A stretch of DNA of 14,735 nucleotides from Desulfuromonadales bacterium. Its GTDB lineage: Bacteria; Desulfobacterota; Desulfuromonadia; Desulfuromonadales; UBA2294. Below the pieces are notes generated by a model, which was not told the DNA's origin, searched no databases, and worked only from the letters and a program-made list of their open reading frames with translations. This document shows, one piece after another, positions 7,760 to 14,683 of the stretch (positions are counted from its first letter, which is position 1; the number at the start of each line of letters is the position of its first letter). The DNA lies in the NCBI GenBank assembly GCA_014859615.1, contig JACUTX010000049.1:1-14735 (forward strand). The letters run 5' to 3'. The translations under genes were made by a program, and so were the position numbers.

Positions 7760-8005
7760 TCATTCCAGCTCTTTTTTGATCTGCTCATACTCTTCTTTAT
7801 TGATCTCACCGCGGGCGTAACGTTTTTTTAGAATGTCGAGCGCGGTTTCGTGCGGCTCTGTTTCGATTCTGCCTCTGTTTTGCGATTTGCTTCCGCGGAC
7901 AATAATGAATACGGCATAGATCACCAATCCCCAAAAGAGAAACAGTATGATCAGCATAAACGGGCTCATTGGCCACCCGTCTCCCGACATCCATCCGTGA
8001 TGCAT
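7760..8005 (-). CDS. Small membrane protein with C-terminal SHOCT domain
   Basis: The 81-residue product has a His/Met/Trp-rich N terminus (MHHGWMSGDGWPM), one membrane span at about 16-37 followed by Arg and Lys, and a SHOCT domain at about 54-80 (LDILKKRYARGEINKEEYEQIKKEL). SHOCT is a short helical C-terminal domain of unclear role found on many small bacterial membrane proteins, thought to mediate oligomerisation. The topology is probably N-out, with the SHOCT domain in the cytoplasm. I chose ATG 8005-8003 rather than an in-frame start 93 bp upstream because GGAAAGGAT lies at the right distance and the upstream extension looks non-coding. The N-terminal His and Met could bind metal, but this is a guess. 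Confidence 0.88.
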   Translation of the reverse strand: MHHGWMSGDGWPMSPFMLIILFLFWGLVIYAVFIIVRGSKSQNRGRIETEPHETALDILKKRYARGEINKEEYEQIKKELE

Positions 8006-8388
8006 GATTTTATCCTTTCCATGATCGGCAGCGAAGTTTTTTGAGCAGATTGCCGGACGTTGATTGCAGCACAGCTCGTATCTTTTTGAACTGCTCACAG
8101 TCTACCGAATTGCGCTCTGCTGTCAACGAGGAGGGGGAATCGTCGTATGCAGTTTTTTGAGTCGGGTGGTCAGGCAAAGAGTTTATGAAGTGATTTGCGC
8201 CGAACACAACGGCTGTCGTAATGCTGGTCATCGAAAATGGATCAGTGCAATCTTTTTTTGTCATGCTTTGTTTGACATTAGAAGACGTCTGCAGCAAATT
8301 GTCGAAATCTGGTCGACTGCAAAAGCGCAAAAGAGATTTGTAAAATAGAGAGACTGGCGGGATCAAATATTTAAGGAGAAAAACGATT
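8006..8388. other. Divergent intergenic region between the SHOCT and bacteriohemerythrin genes
   Basis: This 383-bp gap separates divergently transcribed genes. I see no gene of confident coding quality and no RNA gene. It holds the SHOCT promoter (8099-8126), and a perfect -35 box TTGACA on the plus strand at 8272-8277 whose -10 partner is poor. The bacteriohemerythrin -10 may instead be TAAAAT at 8341-8346. The ribosome-binding site AAGGAG lies at about 8373-8378. Confidence 0.6.
8099..8126 (-). promoter_or_regulatory. Candidate sigma70 promoter for the SHOCT protein gene
   Basis: TTGACA (8126-8121), 16 bp, then TAGACT (8104-8099). The -35 box is perfect and the -10 box matches four of six. 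It lies 94 bp before the chosen ATG, implying a leader of about 90 bases. Confidence 0.42.
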
Positions 8389-8793
8389 ATGGCTATTGAA
8401 TGGAATGAACAACTGGCAACCGGTAACAGCAATATCGACAATCAGCACAAGGAGCTGTTTCGCCGATTCGATAGTCTGCTTGCCGCCTGTAATCAGAGAA
8501 AAGGGAAGGAAGAAGTTCATAATCTCCTCGTTTTTCTGGGCGATTATGTCAAAACCCACTTTTCCATGGAAGAGGCGCTGCAGAAAAGAAATAAATTTCC
8601 CGACTATCCTGCCCATAAGGAACAGCACGATGGTTTCATGCGTGATCTGCGCAAACTCGAAGAGCAGCTGGAGCTGGAGGGAGCCTCTTTCCCGTTGGTG
8701 ATCCAGACCAATCAGATCATGATCAACTGGCTGATCCAGCATATTAACGCGATGGATAAGGAGCTTGCTGCTTTTCTGCGTCGTCTGAGTTGA
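8389..8793 (+). CDS. Bacteriohemerythrin (single-domain O2-binding diiron protein)
   Basis: This 134-residue protein binds oxygen at a non-haem diiron centre in a four-helix bundle. All seven family ligands are present with normal spacing: H20 (NQHKELF), H57 and E61 (THFSMEE), H76 and H80 (HKEQH), H118 and D123 (HINAMD). The IEWNEQLATGNSNIDNQH start is the usual one. It is a free cytoplasmic domain with no sensory partner fused. In microaerophiles and anaerobes such proteins are thought to carry, store or scavenge oxygen or to supply oxygen-sensitive enzymes; which applies here is not visible. It is the only recognised plus-strand protein gene, converging on a single-domain receiver gene 103 bp away, with no shared terminator that I can see. 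Confidence 0.95.
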   Translation: MAIEWNEQLATGNSNIDNQHKELFRRFDSLLAACNQRKGKEEVHNLLVFLGDYVKTHFSMEEALQKRNKFPDYPAHKEQHDGFMRDLRKLEEQLELEGASFPLVIQTNQIMINWLIQHINAMDKELAAFLRRLS

Positions 8794-8896
8794 TCGAAGG
8801 CGCGGATGGACTGAAAAAAAAGGGGGGTGGATGTTATGGGGCCATCCCTGCAATTTTGAGATGCGGGTAAAAAAGAGTCGTTCTGTGTTGCCGGGG

Positions 8897-9319
8897 TTAC
8901 AGCTCTGACAGCTGACTCCTCTTTTCTCCCTTTTTTTGCGAAATTGACTGCAACCAGTTTTCAAAAATCTCATAGGTGACTGGCTTTTGCAGAACATAAC
9001 AACCGAGTTGTCTGGCCTGCATGAATTCCTGTTTGGTCAGTGCGTCGGACATGACGGCCTTGCAATTTGTCGCCGCTTTACACCCTTTTTGAATCTGTCG
9101 TTCGACAAACTCCAGTCCGGTCATGGTCTGCAACTTTTGATCGATCAGCAGAATCTCGGCACAGGCGTTTTCTGCGCTGCAGCTCTGGTTGGATGAATGG
9201 ATCGCTTGACAGGTGGCGGCGTCTTCGGCATACAGCGGTTCGTATCCCAGCATTTCACTGAAGACTCCAAGGGTCTCGCGGACCGTCTCATCCCGGTCGA
9301 TAATCAGTATTCGTGCCAT
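8897..9319 (-). CDS. Single-domain response-regulator receiver, cysteine-rich
   Basis: The 140-residue protein is a CheY-like receiver without an output domain. It starts ARILIIDRDETVRE; the phosphorylation site is D60 (ILLIDQKL), the switch Ser is S91 (AVMSDAL), and the conserved Lys is K112 (LQKPV). The second acidic residue of the usual D-D pair is replaced by R9, with D10 and E11 following, which could weaken Mg binding. It has six cysteines (37, 47, 53, 80, 86, 107), many for a receiver, and an inserted loop at about 42-54. The start is ATG 9319-9317 with AAAGGA at good spacing, rather than an in-frame start 48 bp upstream. No histidine kinase is in the window, so its partner is unknown. 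It converges on the bacteriohemerythrin gene. Confidence 0.85.
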   Translation of the reverse strand: MARILIIDRDETVRETLGVFSEMLGYEPLYAEDAATCQAIHSSNQSCSAENACAEILLIDQKLQTMTGLEFVERQIQKGCKAATNCKAVMSDALTKQEFMQARQLGCYVLQKPVTYEIFENWLQSISQKKGEKRSQLSEL

Positions 9320-9447
9320 CAATTTTCCTTTGTTAAAACCATTATGTTTTTGCCTCATTTGCCGCAACAGGTTGATCTCATTCTATTCCTGCCAGCGATA
9401 ATCTAGCAGAAGTTGCATCGAGGAGAGAAGTAAAAAGCGCCTTCTGT

Positions 9448-10830
9448 TTAACTGAACCGGCGGATCTTGAAAAAGCGTCCTTTGATTTTATTGACACTGA
9501 GCCGCTTCAGGGCGAGGTCGGCGCTCTTTTGAGCGATGGCGACATAGGTGTGAAAATCGAAGAGATTGATTTTGCCGACCTCACTCCCGGCAATCCCCGC
9601 TTCGCCGGTGAGGGCGCCGAGGATATCGCCGGGCCGCATCTTGTTTTTGCGGCCGCCATCGATACACAAGGTCACCATCGGCGCTTCCAGGGGGGCGGCC
9701 GACGGCATGGTCAAGCTCTCCAGATCGGCGCGAGTGATCGCAGTGCCAAGGGACGCTTCAATCGCTGCAATCCGTCGATTATCAGCGGCAGTCACCAGGC
9801 TCAGGGCGAGCCCGGTCTCGCCGGCGCGACCGGTCCGGCCGATGCGGTGAATATGCGTCTGCGGATCGCGGGTGAGTTCGAAGTTGATGACGGCGGTCAG
9901 CTCCTTGATATCGATGCCGCGCGCAGCGACATCGGTGGCGACCAGAATTGAGACGCTTTTATTGGCAAACCGCGCCAGTACCTGATCGCGTTCACTCTGT
10001 TCCAGATCGCCATGAATCGCCAGCGCCGAAAAGCGACGTTCGATGAGGGTATCGGCGACCTCCTGACACTCCTTTTTGGTGTTGCAGAAGATCAGCGTCG
10101 ATTCGGGGCGGTAATGACCGAGAATTCGCGCGACAGCGGCGACCCGTTGATCGTTTTCGACCAGAAAAAAAAGCTGCTCTATCTGTCGACCGTCGTGCAG
10201 CGCATCGACTTTTACCGTAACCGGTTCGCGCTGCACGGTGGTGCTCAGAGCGGCGATCGATGCAGGGTAAGTGGCGGAGAAAAGAAGGGTCTGCCGGCCG
10301 GTTGGGGAGGCGGCGACGATGCTGCGCAGATCGTCCTGAAACCCCATGTCGAGCATCCGGTCGGCTTCGTCGAGCACCAGCGTCTGCAGATATTTCAGGT
10401 CGAGACTCCCGCGATGCAGATGATCGAGAATCCGCCCCGGAGTGCCGACGACGATATGAACACCGTGTTCCAGCGAACCGATCTGGGGGCCGAACGGAAC
10501 GCCGCCGCATAAGGTGAGAATCTTGATGTTGTCGGTAAAGCGGGCGAGACGCCGCAACTCTTTGCTCACCTGATCGGCGAGTTCCCGGGTCGGACAGAGG
10601 ACCAGCCCCTGGACGCAGAAGCGCCCGGTCAGCAGTCGCGACAGCAGACCGATGCCGAAGGCGGCGGTTTTGCCGCTCCCGGTCTTGGCCTGGGCAATGA
10701 CATCTTTTCCGGTCAGAATCAAGGGGAGGCTTTGGGCCTGAATCGGCGTCATCGCGTGGTAATCGAGAGACGTCAGATTCTCAAGCATCGAACTCGGTAA
10801 CGGCAGGGTGGAGAACGCGGTCGGGATCAT
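9448..10830 (-). CDS. dbpA: DEAD-box ATP-dependent RNA helicase DbpA
   Basis: DbpA unwinds RNA and is targeted to hairpin 92 of 23S rRNA, acting in assembly of the large ribosomal subunit. The 460-residue protein matches E. coli DbpA (about 457). Core motifs are in order: AKTGSGKT (48-55), PTRELA (80-85), TPGR (130-133), DEAD (154-157), SAT (185-187), a motif V region VATDVAARGIDI (297-308) and HRIGRTGR (328-335). The C-terminal domain (about 385-460) contains TLCIDGGRKNKMRPGDILGA and ends NKIKGRFFKIRR, the DbpA-specific RNA-binding domain that separates it from other DEAD-box helicases. It begins 27 bp after the recQ stop on the same strand, so the two are probably co-transcribed, though functionally unrelated. 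The ribosome-binding site is weak. Confidence 0.96.
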   Translation of the reverse strand: MIPTAFSTLPLPSSMLENLTSLDYHAMTPIQAQSLPLILTGKDVIAQAKTGSGKTAAFGIGLLSRLLTGRFCVQGLVLCPTRELADQVSKELRRLARFTDNIKILTLCGGVPFGPQIGSLEHGVHIVVGTPGRILDHLHRGSLDLKYLQTLVLDEADRMLDMGFQDDLRSIVAASPTGRQTLLFSATYPASIAALSTTVQREPVTVKVDALHDGRQIEQLFFLVENDQRVAAVARILGHYRPESTLIFCNTKKECQEVADTLIERRFSALAIHGDLEQSERDQVLARFANKSVSILVATDVAARGIDIKELTAVINFELTRDPQTHIHRIGRTGRAGETGLALSLVTAADNRRIAAIEASLGTAITRADLESLTMPSAAPLEAPMVTLCIDGGRKNKMRPGDILGALTGEAGIAGSEVGKINLFDFHTYVAIAQKSADLALKRLSVNKIKGRFFKIRRFS

Positions 10831-10857
10831 TTGTTGCTCTTTTTGTTTGAGGGGGTG

Positions 10858-12786
10858 TCAGCGTTCAATTACAGAACGCGTCTTTTGCACAAACTGTAAC
10901 ACGTCTTTGAACGGGATCGCAGCATAAGCAGCAAACATCGCGTGGCTGCGGAGTTTAGCCTGAGTGGTGGCGGGGGAGGAGAGACCGCAGAGAAACCTCG
11001 TCAGTTGACGCAGAGTTCGCAGCGCCGCATGCTTTTCTGTCATCAGCCGGTGCAGCCGTTCTTCATCCTCCGTAGAAAAAGGGGGGCGCGGGTGCGGTTG
11101 CAGCGGGGCCTGTTTTCGTCCGTGACACCAGGAGCAGTGGCCGCAGGCGGCATGTTGTTCGCCAAAGTAGGCAAGCAGATATTGGGTCAGACAGCCGTTT
11201 TGCCCGGCAAAAGCGAGAGTCTGCTCAATGCGGCCAAGGTCATTCTCTTCCCTTTTCCGGAAACGCTCGTGGAGTGCGTCGATCAGCGTTTCCAGGTCGG
11301 CAGGTCTCTTCAGGCGCCGATACCCCTGCCGTATTCCGGCGACATTGATCAGCATATCCCCCTCTTCTTCGAGATAGCCGAGTGCAGCGACAATCCGGTC
11401 GCGAGGCTGGTCGATCTCTTGACTGACGGCAACGGTATCGAGGGTGAACCAGGTCCGCCCTTTTTTGGCATGCCGGAAAACAGATTTTAAAAACTCGGCC
11501 CGTTCTGCGCTGAAACGGGCGAAGATTTCGGTCGAAGGCTTCAGTGGCTGAAATTTGTATTCGCTGTAAAATTGGCCGGTTGAAACCAGATACCCTTCCA
11601 GCTCCAGGTAAGTTAAAAGGGTTTTAACCACCAGGGGACGAAGATCAAATTCGCCTGAGAGCTGCTGTTCGGAAATATCGAAAATCTCCTGTGCGGCTAA
11701 TAACCGGCGCACCAAGGCGTCAATCGTCTCCTTTTCGGGGGTGTCACCATAACTGAAATTTTCGAGTGTGATGGCGTCATCGGCTGATGCGAGGAGTTCG
11801 CAGACCGATGGTTCACCATCCCGACCTGCCCGGCCGATCTCCTGCGAGTAGCTCTCCAGCCCTTTGGGGAGATTGTAATGGTAGACATAGCGGATATCAG
11901 CTTTGTCGATCCCCATGCCGAAGGCGATGGTTGCAACGATAATCGCACGGTTTGACGCCATGAAACTGTTCTGAATTGCTGTCCGCTCTTCACTCTTTAG
12001 TCCGGCATGATAAGCCGTCGCCACAAAGCCGTTCTGGCCAAGATAGGTGGCGATCTCTTCTGCGGTCCGCTGCAGGGTGACATAGACGATGGTCGATCCG
12101 GGGGGGCGCTTTTTGATCTGCGCCAGCAGTATCTCCCGGCGATCGTCCTGCGCGACCGGGCGAACGCTTAATTGCAGATTGGGGCGATAAAATCCCGTAT
12201 AGATGTAATCTTGCTCCGCCACAGCAAACGCTGCACAAATATCGGTCGCTACCGTCGGCGTCGCCGTGGCGGTGAGTGTGAGAGTCCGTTCGACCTTGAG
12301 TTCCTTTGCCAGACGGGCAATCTTCAGATAATCGGGGCGAAAATTGTGCCCCCATTCACTGATGCAGTGCGCTTCGTCGATCGCCAGAAGGGCGATGCGT
12401 TGCCGGGCGATCGATTTGAGAAAGCGCTCATTGCCGAACCGCTCTGGAGAGACATAGAGCAATTTCAGTTTGCCGGCATGCAGATCATTGAAAAGCTGCT
12501 GATTCTCTTCCCGGGTCAAGGTCGAATCGAGTCGCGCCGCGGGCACCCCTTTGTTGAGCAGAAAATCGAGCTGATCTTTCATCAGCGCAATCAGCGGCGA
12601 GATCACCACGGTCAGGCCGTCGAGCAGCAGTGCGGGGAGCTGATAACAGAGACTCTTCCCTCCGCCGGTCGGAAAGACCGCCAGCACCGACTTCCCCGCC
12701 AGCAGTCTGGTCATTACCTCTTTTTGTCCGTCGCGAAAGGTGTTGAACCCGAAAGAGCGCTGCAGCTCTTGATCGATGGTTGTCAT
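10858..12786 (-). CDS. recQ: RecQ-family ATP-dependent DNA helicase
   Basis: RecQ helicases unwind DNA 3'-5' in recombination and fork repair. The 642-residue product has Walker A PTGGGKS (39-45), the DEAH box in LLAIDEAHCISEWGHNFRP (134-151), TATAT (172-176), AFGMGIDKADIR (288-299) and motif VI QEIGRAGRDG (315-324). A zinc module has C532 then C548-x2-C551-x2-C554. In E. coli RecQ that module follows the core directly. Here some 190 residues, including what looks like winged-helix sequence (about 383-415 and 445-490), come first, and no clear HRDC domain follows (555-642). It is thus a RecQ subfamily rather than a strict orthologue of E. coli RecQ. I chose ATG 12786-12784, with AAGGGGAG just upstream, over an in-frame TTG six codons earlier. 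dbpA follows 27 bp downstream. Confidence 0.9.
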   Translation of the reverse strand: MTTIDQELQRSFGFNTFRDGQKEVMTRLLAGKSVLAVFPTGGGKSLCYQLPALLLDGLTVVISPLIALMKDQLDFLLNKGVPAARLDSTLTREENQQLFNDLHAGKLKLLYVSPERFGNERFLKSIARQRIALLAIDEAHCISEWGHNFRPDYLKIARLAKELKVERTLTLTATATPTVATDICAAFAVAEQDYIYTGFYRPNLQLSVRPVAQDDRREILLAQIKKRPPGSTIVYVTLQRTAEEIATYLGQNGFVATAYHAGLKSEERTAIQNSFMASNRAIIVATIAFGMGIDKADIRYVYHYNLPKGLESYSQEIGRAGRDGEPSVCELLASADDAITLENFSYGDTPEKETIDALVRRLLAAQEIFDISEQQLSGEFDLRPLVVKTLLTYLELEGYLVSTGQFYSEYKFQPLKPSTEIFARFSAERAEFLKSVFRHAKKGRTWFTLDTVAVSQEIDQPRDRIVAALGYLEEEGDMLINVAGIRQGYRRLKRPADLETLIDALHERFRKREENDLGRIEQTLAFAGQNGCLTQYLLAYFGEQHAACGHCSWCHGRKQAPLQPHPRPPFSTEDEERLHRLMTEKHAALRTLRQLTRFLCGLSSPATTQAKLRSHAMFAAYAAIPFKDVLQFVQKTRSVIER

Positions 12787-12815
12787 GATGCTCCCCTTGG
12801 TCAAAGATTCAATAG

Positions 12816-12839
12816 AACCCGGGTTTGATATTAAATATC
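12816..12839. promoter_or_regulatory. Adjoining palindromes in the recQ leader (operator-like)
   Basis: AACCCGGGTT (12816-12825) is a perfect palindrome. GATATTAAATATC (12827-12839) is a perfect 6+1+6 dyad immediately beside it, followed by a further CGGGTT. They lie between the candidate recQ promoter and the start codon, where a repressor site or an RNA fold could act. Nothing identifies a binding protein. Confidence 0.35.
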
Positions 12840-12870
12840 GGGTTGAACGATGCTCTGCAGACTTATCGCG

Positions 12871-12901
12871 ATTTTACAGCAGCGGTGTCAAATTGAGTCA
12901 A
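12871..12901 (-). promoter_or_regulatory. Candidate sigma70 promoter for recQ-dbpA
   Basis: TTGACT (12901-12896), 17 bp, then TGTAAA (12878-12873), preceded by an extended -10 TG; a TAAAAT box overlaps it. A second perfect -35, TTGACA, lies at 12891-12886, but its -10 is poor. The start codon is 85 bp downstream. Confidence 0.4.
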
Positions 12902-12931
12902 AGAACATTCTGGCGGCAAAGCGTTTGAAAG

Positions 12932-12970
12932 CAAAAAAAACCAACCTCCGGTGCGGTGGATGGTTTTTTA
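12932..12970 (-). terminator. Hairpin terminator after the RIO kinase gene
   Basis: Arms 12939-12949 and 12955-12965 pair with nine of eleven positions around a 5-base loop. The minus strand continues with eight T (12940-12933); the plus strand also has six T (12964-12969), so it could work both ways. It ends about 75 bp after the kinase stop codon and separates that gene from the recQ promoter. Confidence 0.8.
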
Positions 12971-13039
12971 TCGGTTAGCTTTTTTGCGCTGCTGTAGCAC
13001 GATCTTGTCTGCACCGTTACGCCCCTGATCGAATTGTTG

Positions 13040-13900
13040 TTATCGACTATGAGCGGTGCGTTGCTCTTTTTTCCAGAGACGTTCCATCGCCTCTTCCCGG
13101 GTCTCTTCAATTTCGCGCATGACCAGCTGCACGTCGGCCGCTTTGGTGCTGCTTTCGAAGCGACCGGTCAGCTGCGTCTCCAGTTTCAATGCGCCATTTT
13201 CATAGTGATGCCAGATCTCTTCGGCATAAGCAGTGGTGAGAAGCTCGGGGGCAAACTGGCCGAAATAGATGGCGAGGTTGTCGACATCGCGTTTGAAGAG
13301 CGATCCAGCGTTGTTATTGCCGGCGGCGTTGATCGCCTGTGGCAGATCGATAATGACCGGCCCATCGGTTGCGATCAGCACATTAAATTCGGAGAGGTCG
13401 CCGTGTACCAGTCCGGCGCAGAGCATCCGGACGACCTGGGCGATCAGAATACGATGAAACTCCAGCGCCTGCGTTTCGGTGAGCAGCAGGTCGTTGAGTC
13501 GCGGCGCGGCCATGCCGGCCTGATCGACGACCAGCTCCATCAGCAGAACTCCTTCGGAAAAACTGTACGGCTCGGGGACGCGAACCCCGGCTGCGGCCAG
13601 AAGGTAGAGCGCATCGACTTCGGCATTTTGCCACGATGCTTCCTGCTCTTTGCGGCCAAATCTGGAATGCTTATCCATGGCGCGGGCGCGGCGGCTGCTG
13701 CGGGTTTTGCGCCCTTCCAGGTATTGTGACTGTTTATGAAAGCTGCGGTGCTGAACCTCTTTATAGACCTTGGCGCAGCGGATCTCGCCTTGACAGCGGA
13801 CCACGTAGACTTCTGATTCTTTGCCGCTCATTAACTGGCCGACCACTTCATCGATCAGGCCGTCATGCAGCAGCGGTTCCAACTTTTTCGGGATTTTCAT
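13040..13900 (-). CDS. RIO1-family atypical serine protein kinase/ATPase
   Basis: RIO proteins are minimal kinases of archaea and eukaryotes, where they act in small-subunit ribosome maturation; many proteobacteria carry a RIO1-like member of unknown target. This 286-residue cytoplasmic protein has the flexible ATP loop MSGKESEVYVV (24-34), the ATP-binding lysine K44 (CAKVYK), the alpha-C glutamate E94 (AEVDALYLL), the hinge LLMELV (119-124), the catalytic loop HGDLSEFN with D168 and N173, and the metal-binding D185 (IIDLPQ). All catalytic residues are kept, so it should be active. A basic stretch (62-90) may bind RNA. The start is ATG 13900-13898; an in-frame TTG 33 bp upstream is less likely. 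The ribosome-binding site is only fair. Upstream and downstream hairpin terminators suggest a single-gene unit. Confidence 0.9.
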   Translation of the reverse strand: MKIPKKLEPLLHDGLIDEVVGQLMSGKESEVYVVRCQGEIRCAKVYKEVQHRSFHKQSQYLEGRKTRSSRRARAMDKHSRFGRKEQEASWQNAEVDALYLLAAAGVRVPEPYSFSEGVLLMELVVDQAGMAAPRLNDLLLTETQALEFHRILIAQVVRMLCAGLVHGDLSEFNVLIATDGPVIIDLPQAINAAGNNNAGSLFKRDVDNLAIYFGQFAPELLTTAYAEEIWHHYENGALKLETQLTGRFESSTKAADVQLVMREIEETREEAMERLWKKEQRTAHSR

Positions 13901-13959
13901 GAATACTCTTTTCGGCACGGCCTTGATGAACAAAGAGGGCCGCTTTGCGATATTGTTCT

Positions 13960-14000
13960 CAAAATAAACGACAGTCTGAAATCGCGCCGATTTCAGACTG
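13960..14000 (-). terminator. Perfect 13-bp hairpin after the lysine-rich protein gene
   Basis: CAGTCTGAAATCG (13972-13984) and CGATTTCAGACTG (13988-14000) form a perfect 13-bp stem with a 3-base loop. On the minus strand it is followed by TCGTTTATTTTG, a broken T-tract. It lies 43 bp after the stop of the small lysine-rich gene and before the kinase gene. Confidence 0.62.
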
Positions 14001-14043
14001 CTGATTTAAACAGGTTTTTATTGCGGACAAAAGCCCGCCCGGG

Positions 14044-14148
14044 TCATTTCTTTTCGGATTTTTTGATCTTTTTATCCGCCTTTTTTTCTTTCATGGTTTT
14101 GGCCGGTTCTTTTTTAGCTGATTTTTTACTATCCATCCCTTTGCCCAT
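14044..14148 (-). CDS. 34-residue lysine-rich small protein, unknown function
   Basis: The peptide MGKGMDSKKSAKKEPAKTMK and the following lysine-rich tail ends KKSEKK. Fifteen of 34 residues are lysine, with no hydrophobic segment, so it should be soluble and disordered or helical. I chose ATG 14148-14146 because AAAGGA lies at good spacing; a longer in-frame start at 14280 would add 44 residues running through the dyad region and looks non-coding. I recall short proteins with the KKEPAKTxKEK pattern in related genomes but know no function. The strong charge suggests contact with nucleic acid, which is inference. It is a separate unit: dyads and a -10 box upstream, a hairpin downstream. Confidence 0.66.
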   Translation of the reverse strand: MGKGMDSKKSAKKEPAKTMKEKKADKKIKKSEKK

Positions 14149-14170
14149 GGTTTTTTCCTTTTTTGTCGCG

Positions 14171-14209
14171 ATCATAATTGGATGTGACATCCAGAATGTT
14201 TTACATTCT
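14171..14209 (-). promoter_or_regulatory. Two adjoining dyads and a -10 box upstream of the lysine-rich gene
   Basis: TGGATGTGACATCCA (14179-14193) is a perfect 7+1+7 dyad. AGAATGT-TTT-ACATTCT (14193-14209) is a perfect 7+3+7 dyad sharing one base with it. Immediately downstream on the minus strand is TATGAT (14176-14171), a good -10 box with no matching -35. Both dyads present ATGT/ACAT half-sites. The arrangement suits a regulator bound over the -35 region. Confidence 0.45.
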
Positions 14210-14274
14210 AGCACGTCCTGAGATTTAGGATGTTTTTTATTAAAAAGTAAAACTATTTTGTAGCTATGGGCCTT

Positions 14275-14392
14275 TTGCAATAGTCTTTTTACGTCATTCC
14301 CGAAGTGATTGTAATCGGGAATCCAGTTCTTTCACTGGCTGAAAACGCTGGTTCCCGATAGAGGTATTTTTGGAATGACAATCTTTTTGCAA
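14275..14392. repeat. Short palindromic intergenic repeat (about 118 bp)
   Basis: It is bounded by TTGCAA at both ends (14275-14280 and, in the same hexamer palindrome, 14387-14392). Inside are GTCATTCCCGA (14293-14303) and the inverted GGAATGAC (14372-14379), and within those an inverted GGGAATCCAG...CTGGTTCCC pair. The core resembles the middle of the two miniature elements, but the GTAAC ends are absent, so it is a related but separate repeat type. Confidence 0.6.
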
Positions 14393-14427
14393 GAGACTCT
14401 CTATGTGCGGCAATTATTAAATTTTAT

Positions 14428-14456
14428 TTCATATTCGAACGGCTGGCTGGTATAAA
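14428..14456 (+). promoter_or_regulatory. Orphan plus-strand promoter candidate
   Basis: TTCATA (14428-14433), 17 bp, then TATAAA (14451-14456), preceded by TGG, which makes an extended -10. No protein gene follows; a hairpin terminator is reached about 30 bp later. Confidence 0.3.
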
Positions 14457-14483
14457 GAGAATTCATTTTTGTCGGCACTGAAT

Positions 14484-14508
14484 CGACAGCAAAGGCTGCC
14501 GTTTTTTT
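14484..14508 (+). terminator. Plus-strand hairpin with seven T, no gene upstream
   Basis: CGACAGC (14484-14490), loop AAAG, GCTGCCG (14495-14501), with one mismatch, followed by seven T. It has the form of an intrinsic terminator on the plus strand. No plus-strand gene ends near it in this window; it may end a very short transcript from the promoter at 14428-14456 or be left over from a disrupted gene. Confidence 0.5.
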
Positions 14509-14523
14509 CGGGGATTTAATTTT

Positions 14524-14676
14524 GTAACTATTCAGTTCTATTGTGAATCATAAAAAAAACTCAAGAAAGAGTGTCATCCCCGAACGATTCTATTAAAGGA
14601 TCCACGGCTTTAAAGACTGGATTCTTTGATTACACCCTCGGGAATGACACCCTTTTCGCTGCTGCTGAATAGTTAC
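14524..14676 (+). mobile_element. Miniature inverted-repeat element, copy 2 (153 bp), with target duplication
   Basis: The ends GTAACTATTCAG (14524-14535) and CTGAATAGTTAC (14665-14676) are a perfect 12-bp inverted repeat. Just inside are GTGTCATCCCCGA (14571-14583) and its near-inverse TCGGGAATGACAC (14638-14650), and at the centre GGATCCA/TGGATTC around CTTTAAAG, so the whole can fold on itself. Flanks TTAATTTT (14516-14523) and TTAATTTG (14677-14684) match in 7 of 8 bases, as expected of a target duplication. Ends beginning GTAA with 8-bp duplications are the known habit of the IS66 family, so mobilisation by an IS66-type transposase is inferred. It encodes no protein. Strand is arbitrary. 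Confidence 0.78.
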
Positions 14677-14683
14677 TTAATTT

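Noticed and set aside
8147..8188. 13-codon plus-strand ORF after a GAGGAGGGGG stretch
   Set aside because: The ribosome-binding site is too far from the ATG and the peptide has no features; too short to claim without conservation data.
8272..8300. Sigma70 promoter for bacteriohemerythrin from the perfect TTGACA
   Set aside because: At 16-18 bp spacing the -10 candidates (GCAAAT, CAAATT, AAATTG) are too poor to call. It is mentioned only in the gap description.
8010..8441. Minus-strand frame of 143 codons across the SHOCT/hemerythrin gap
   Set aside because: It overlaps the start of the well-supported bacteriohemerythrin gene antisense and shows no recognisable domain.
8820..8860. Shared terminator between the converging bacteriohemerythrin and receiver genes
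   Set aside because: GGATG/CATCC can pair, but the stem is five base pairs and has no T-run on either side.
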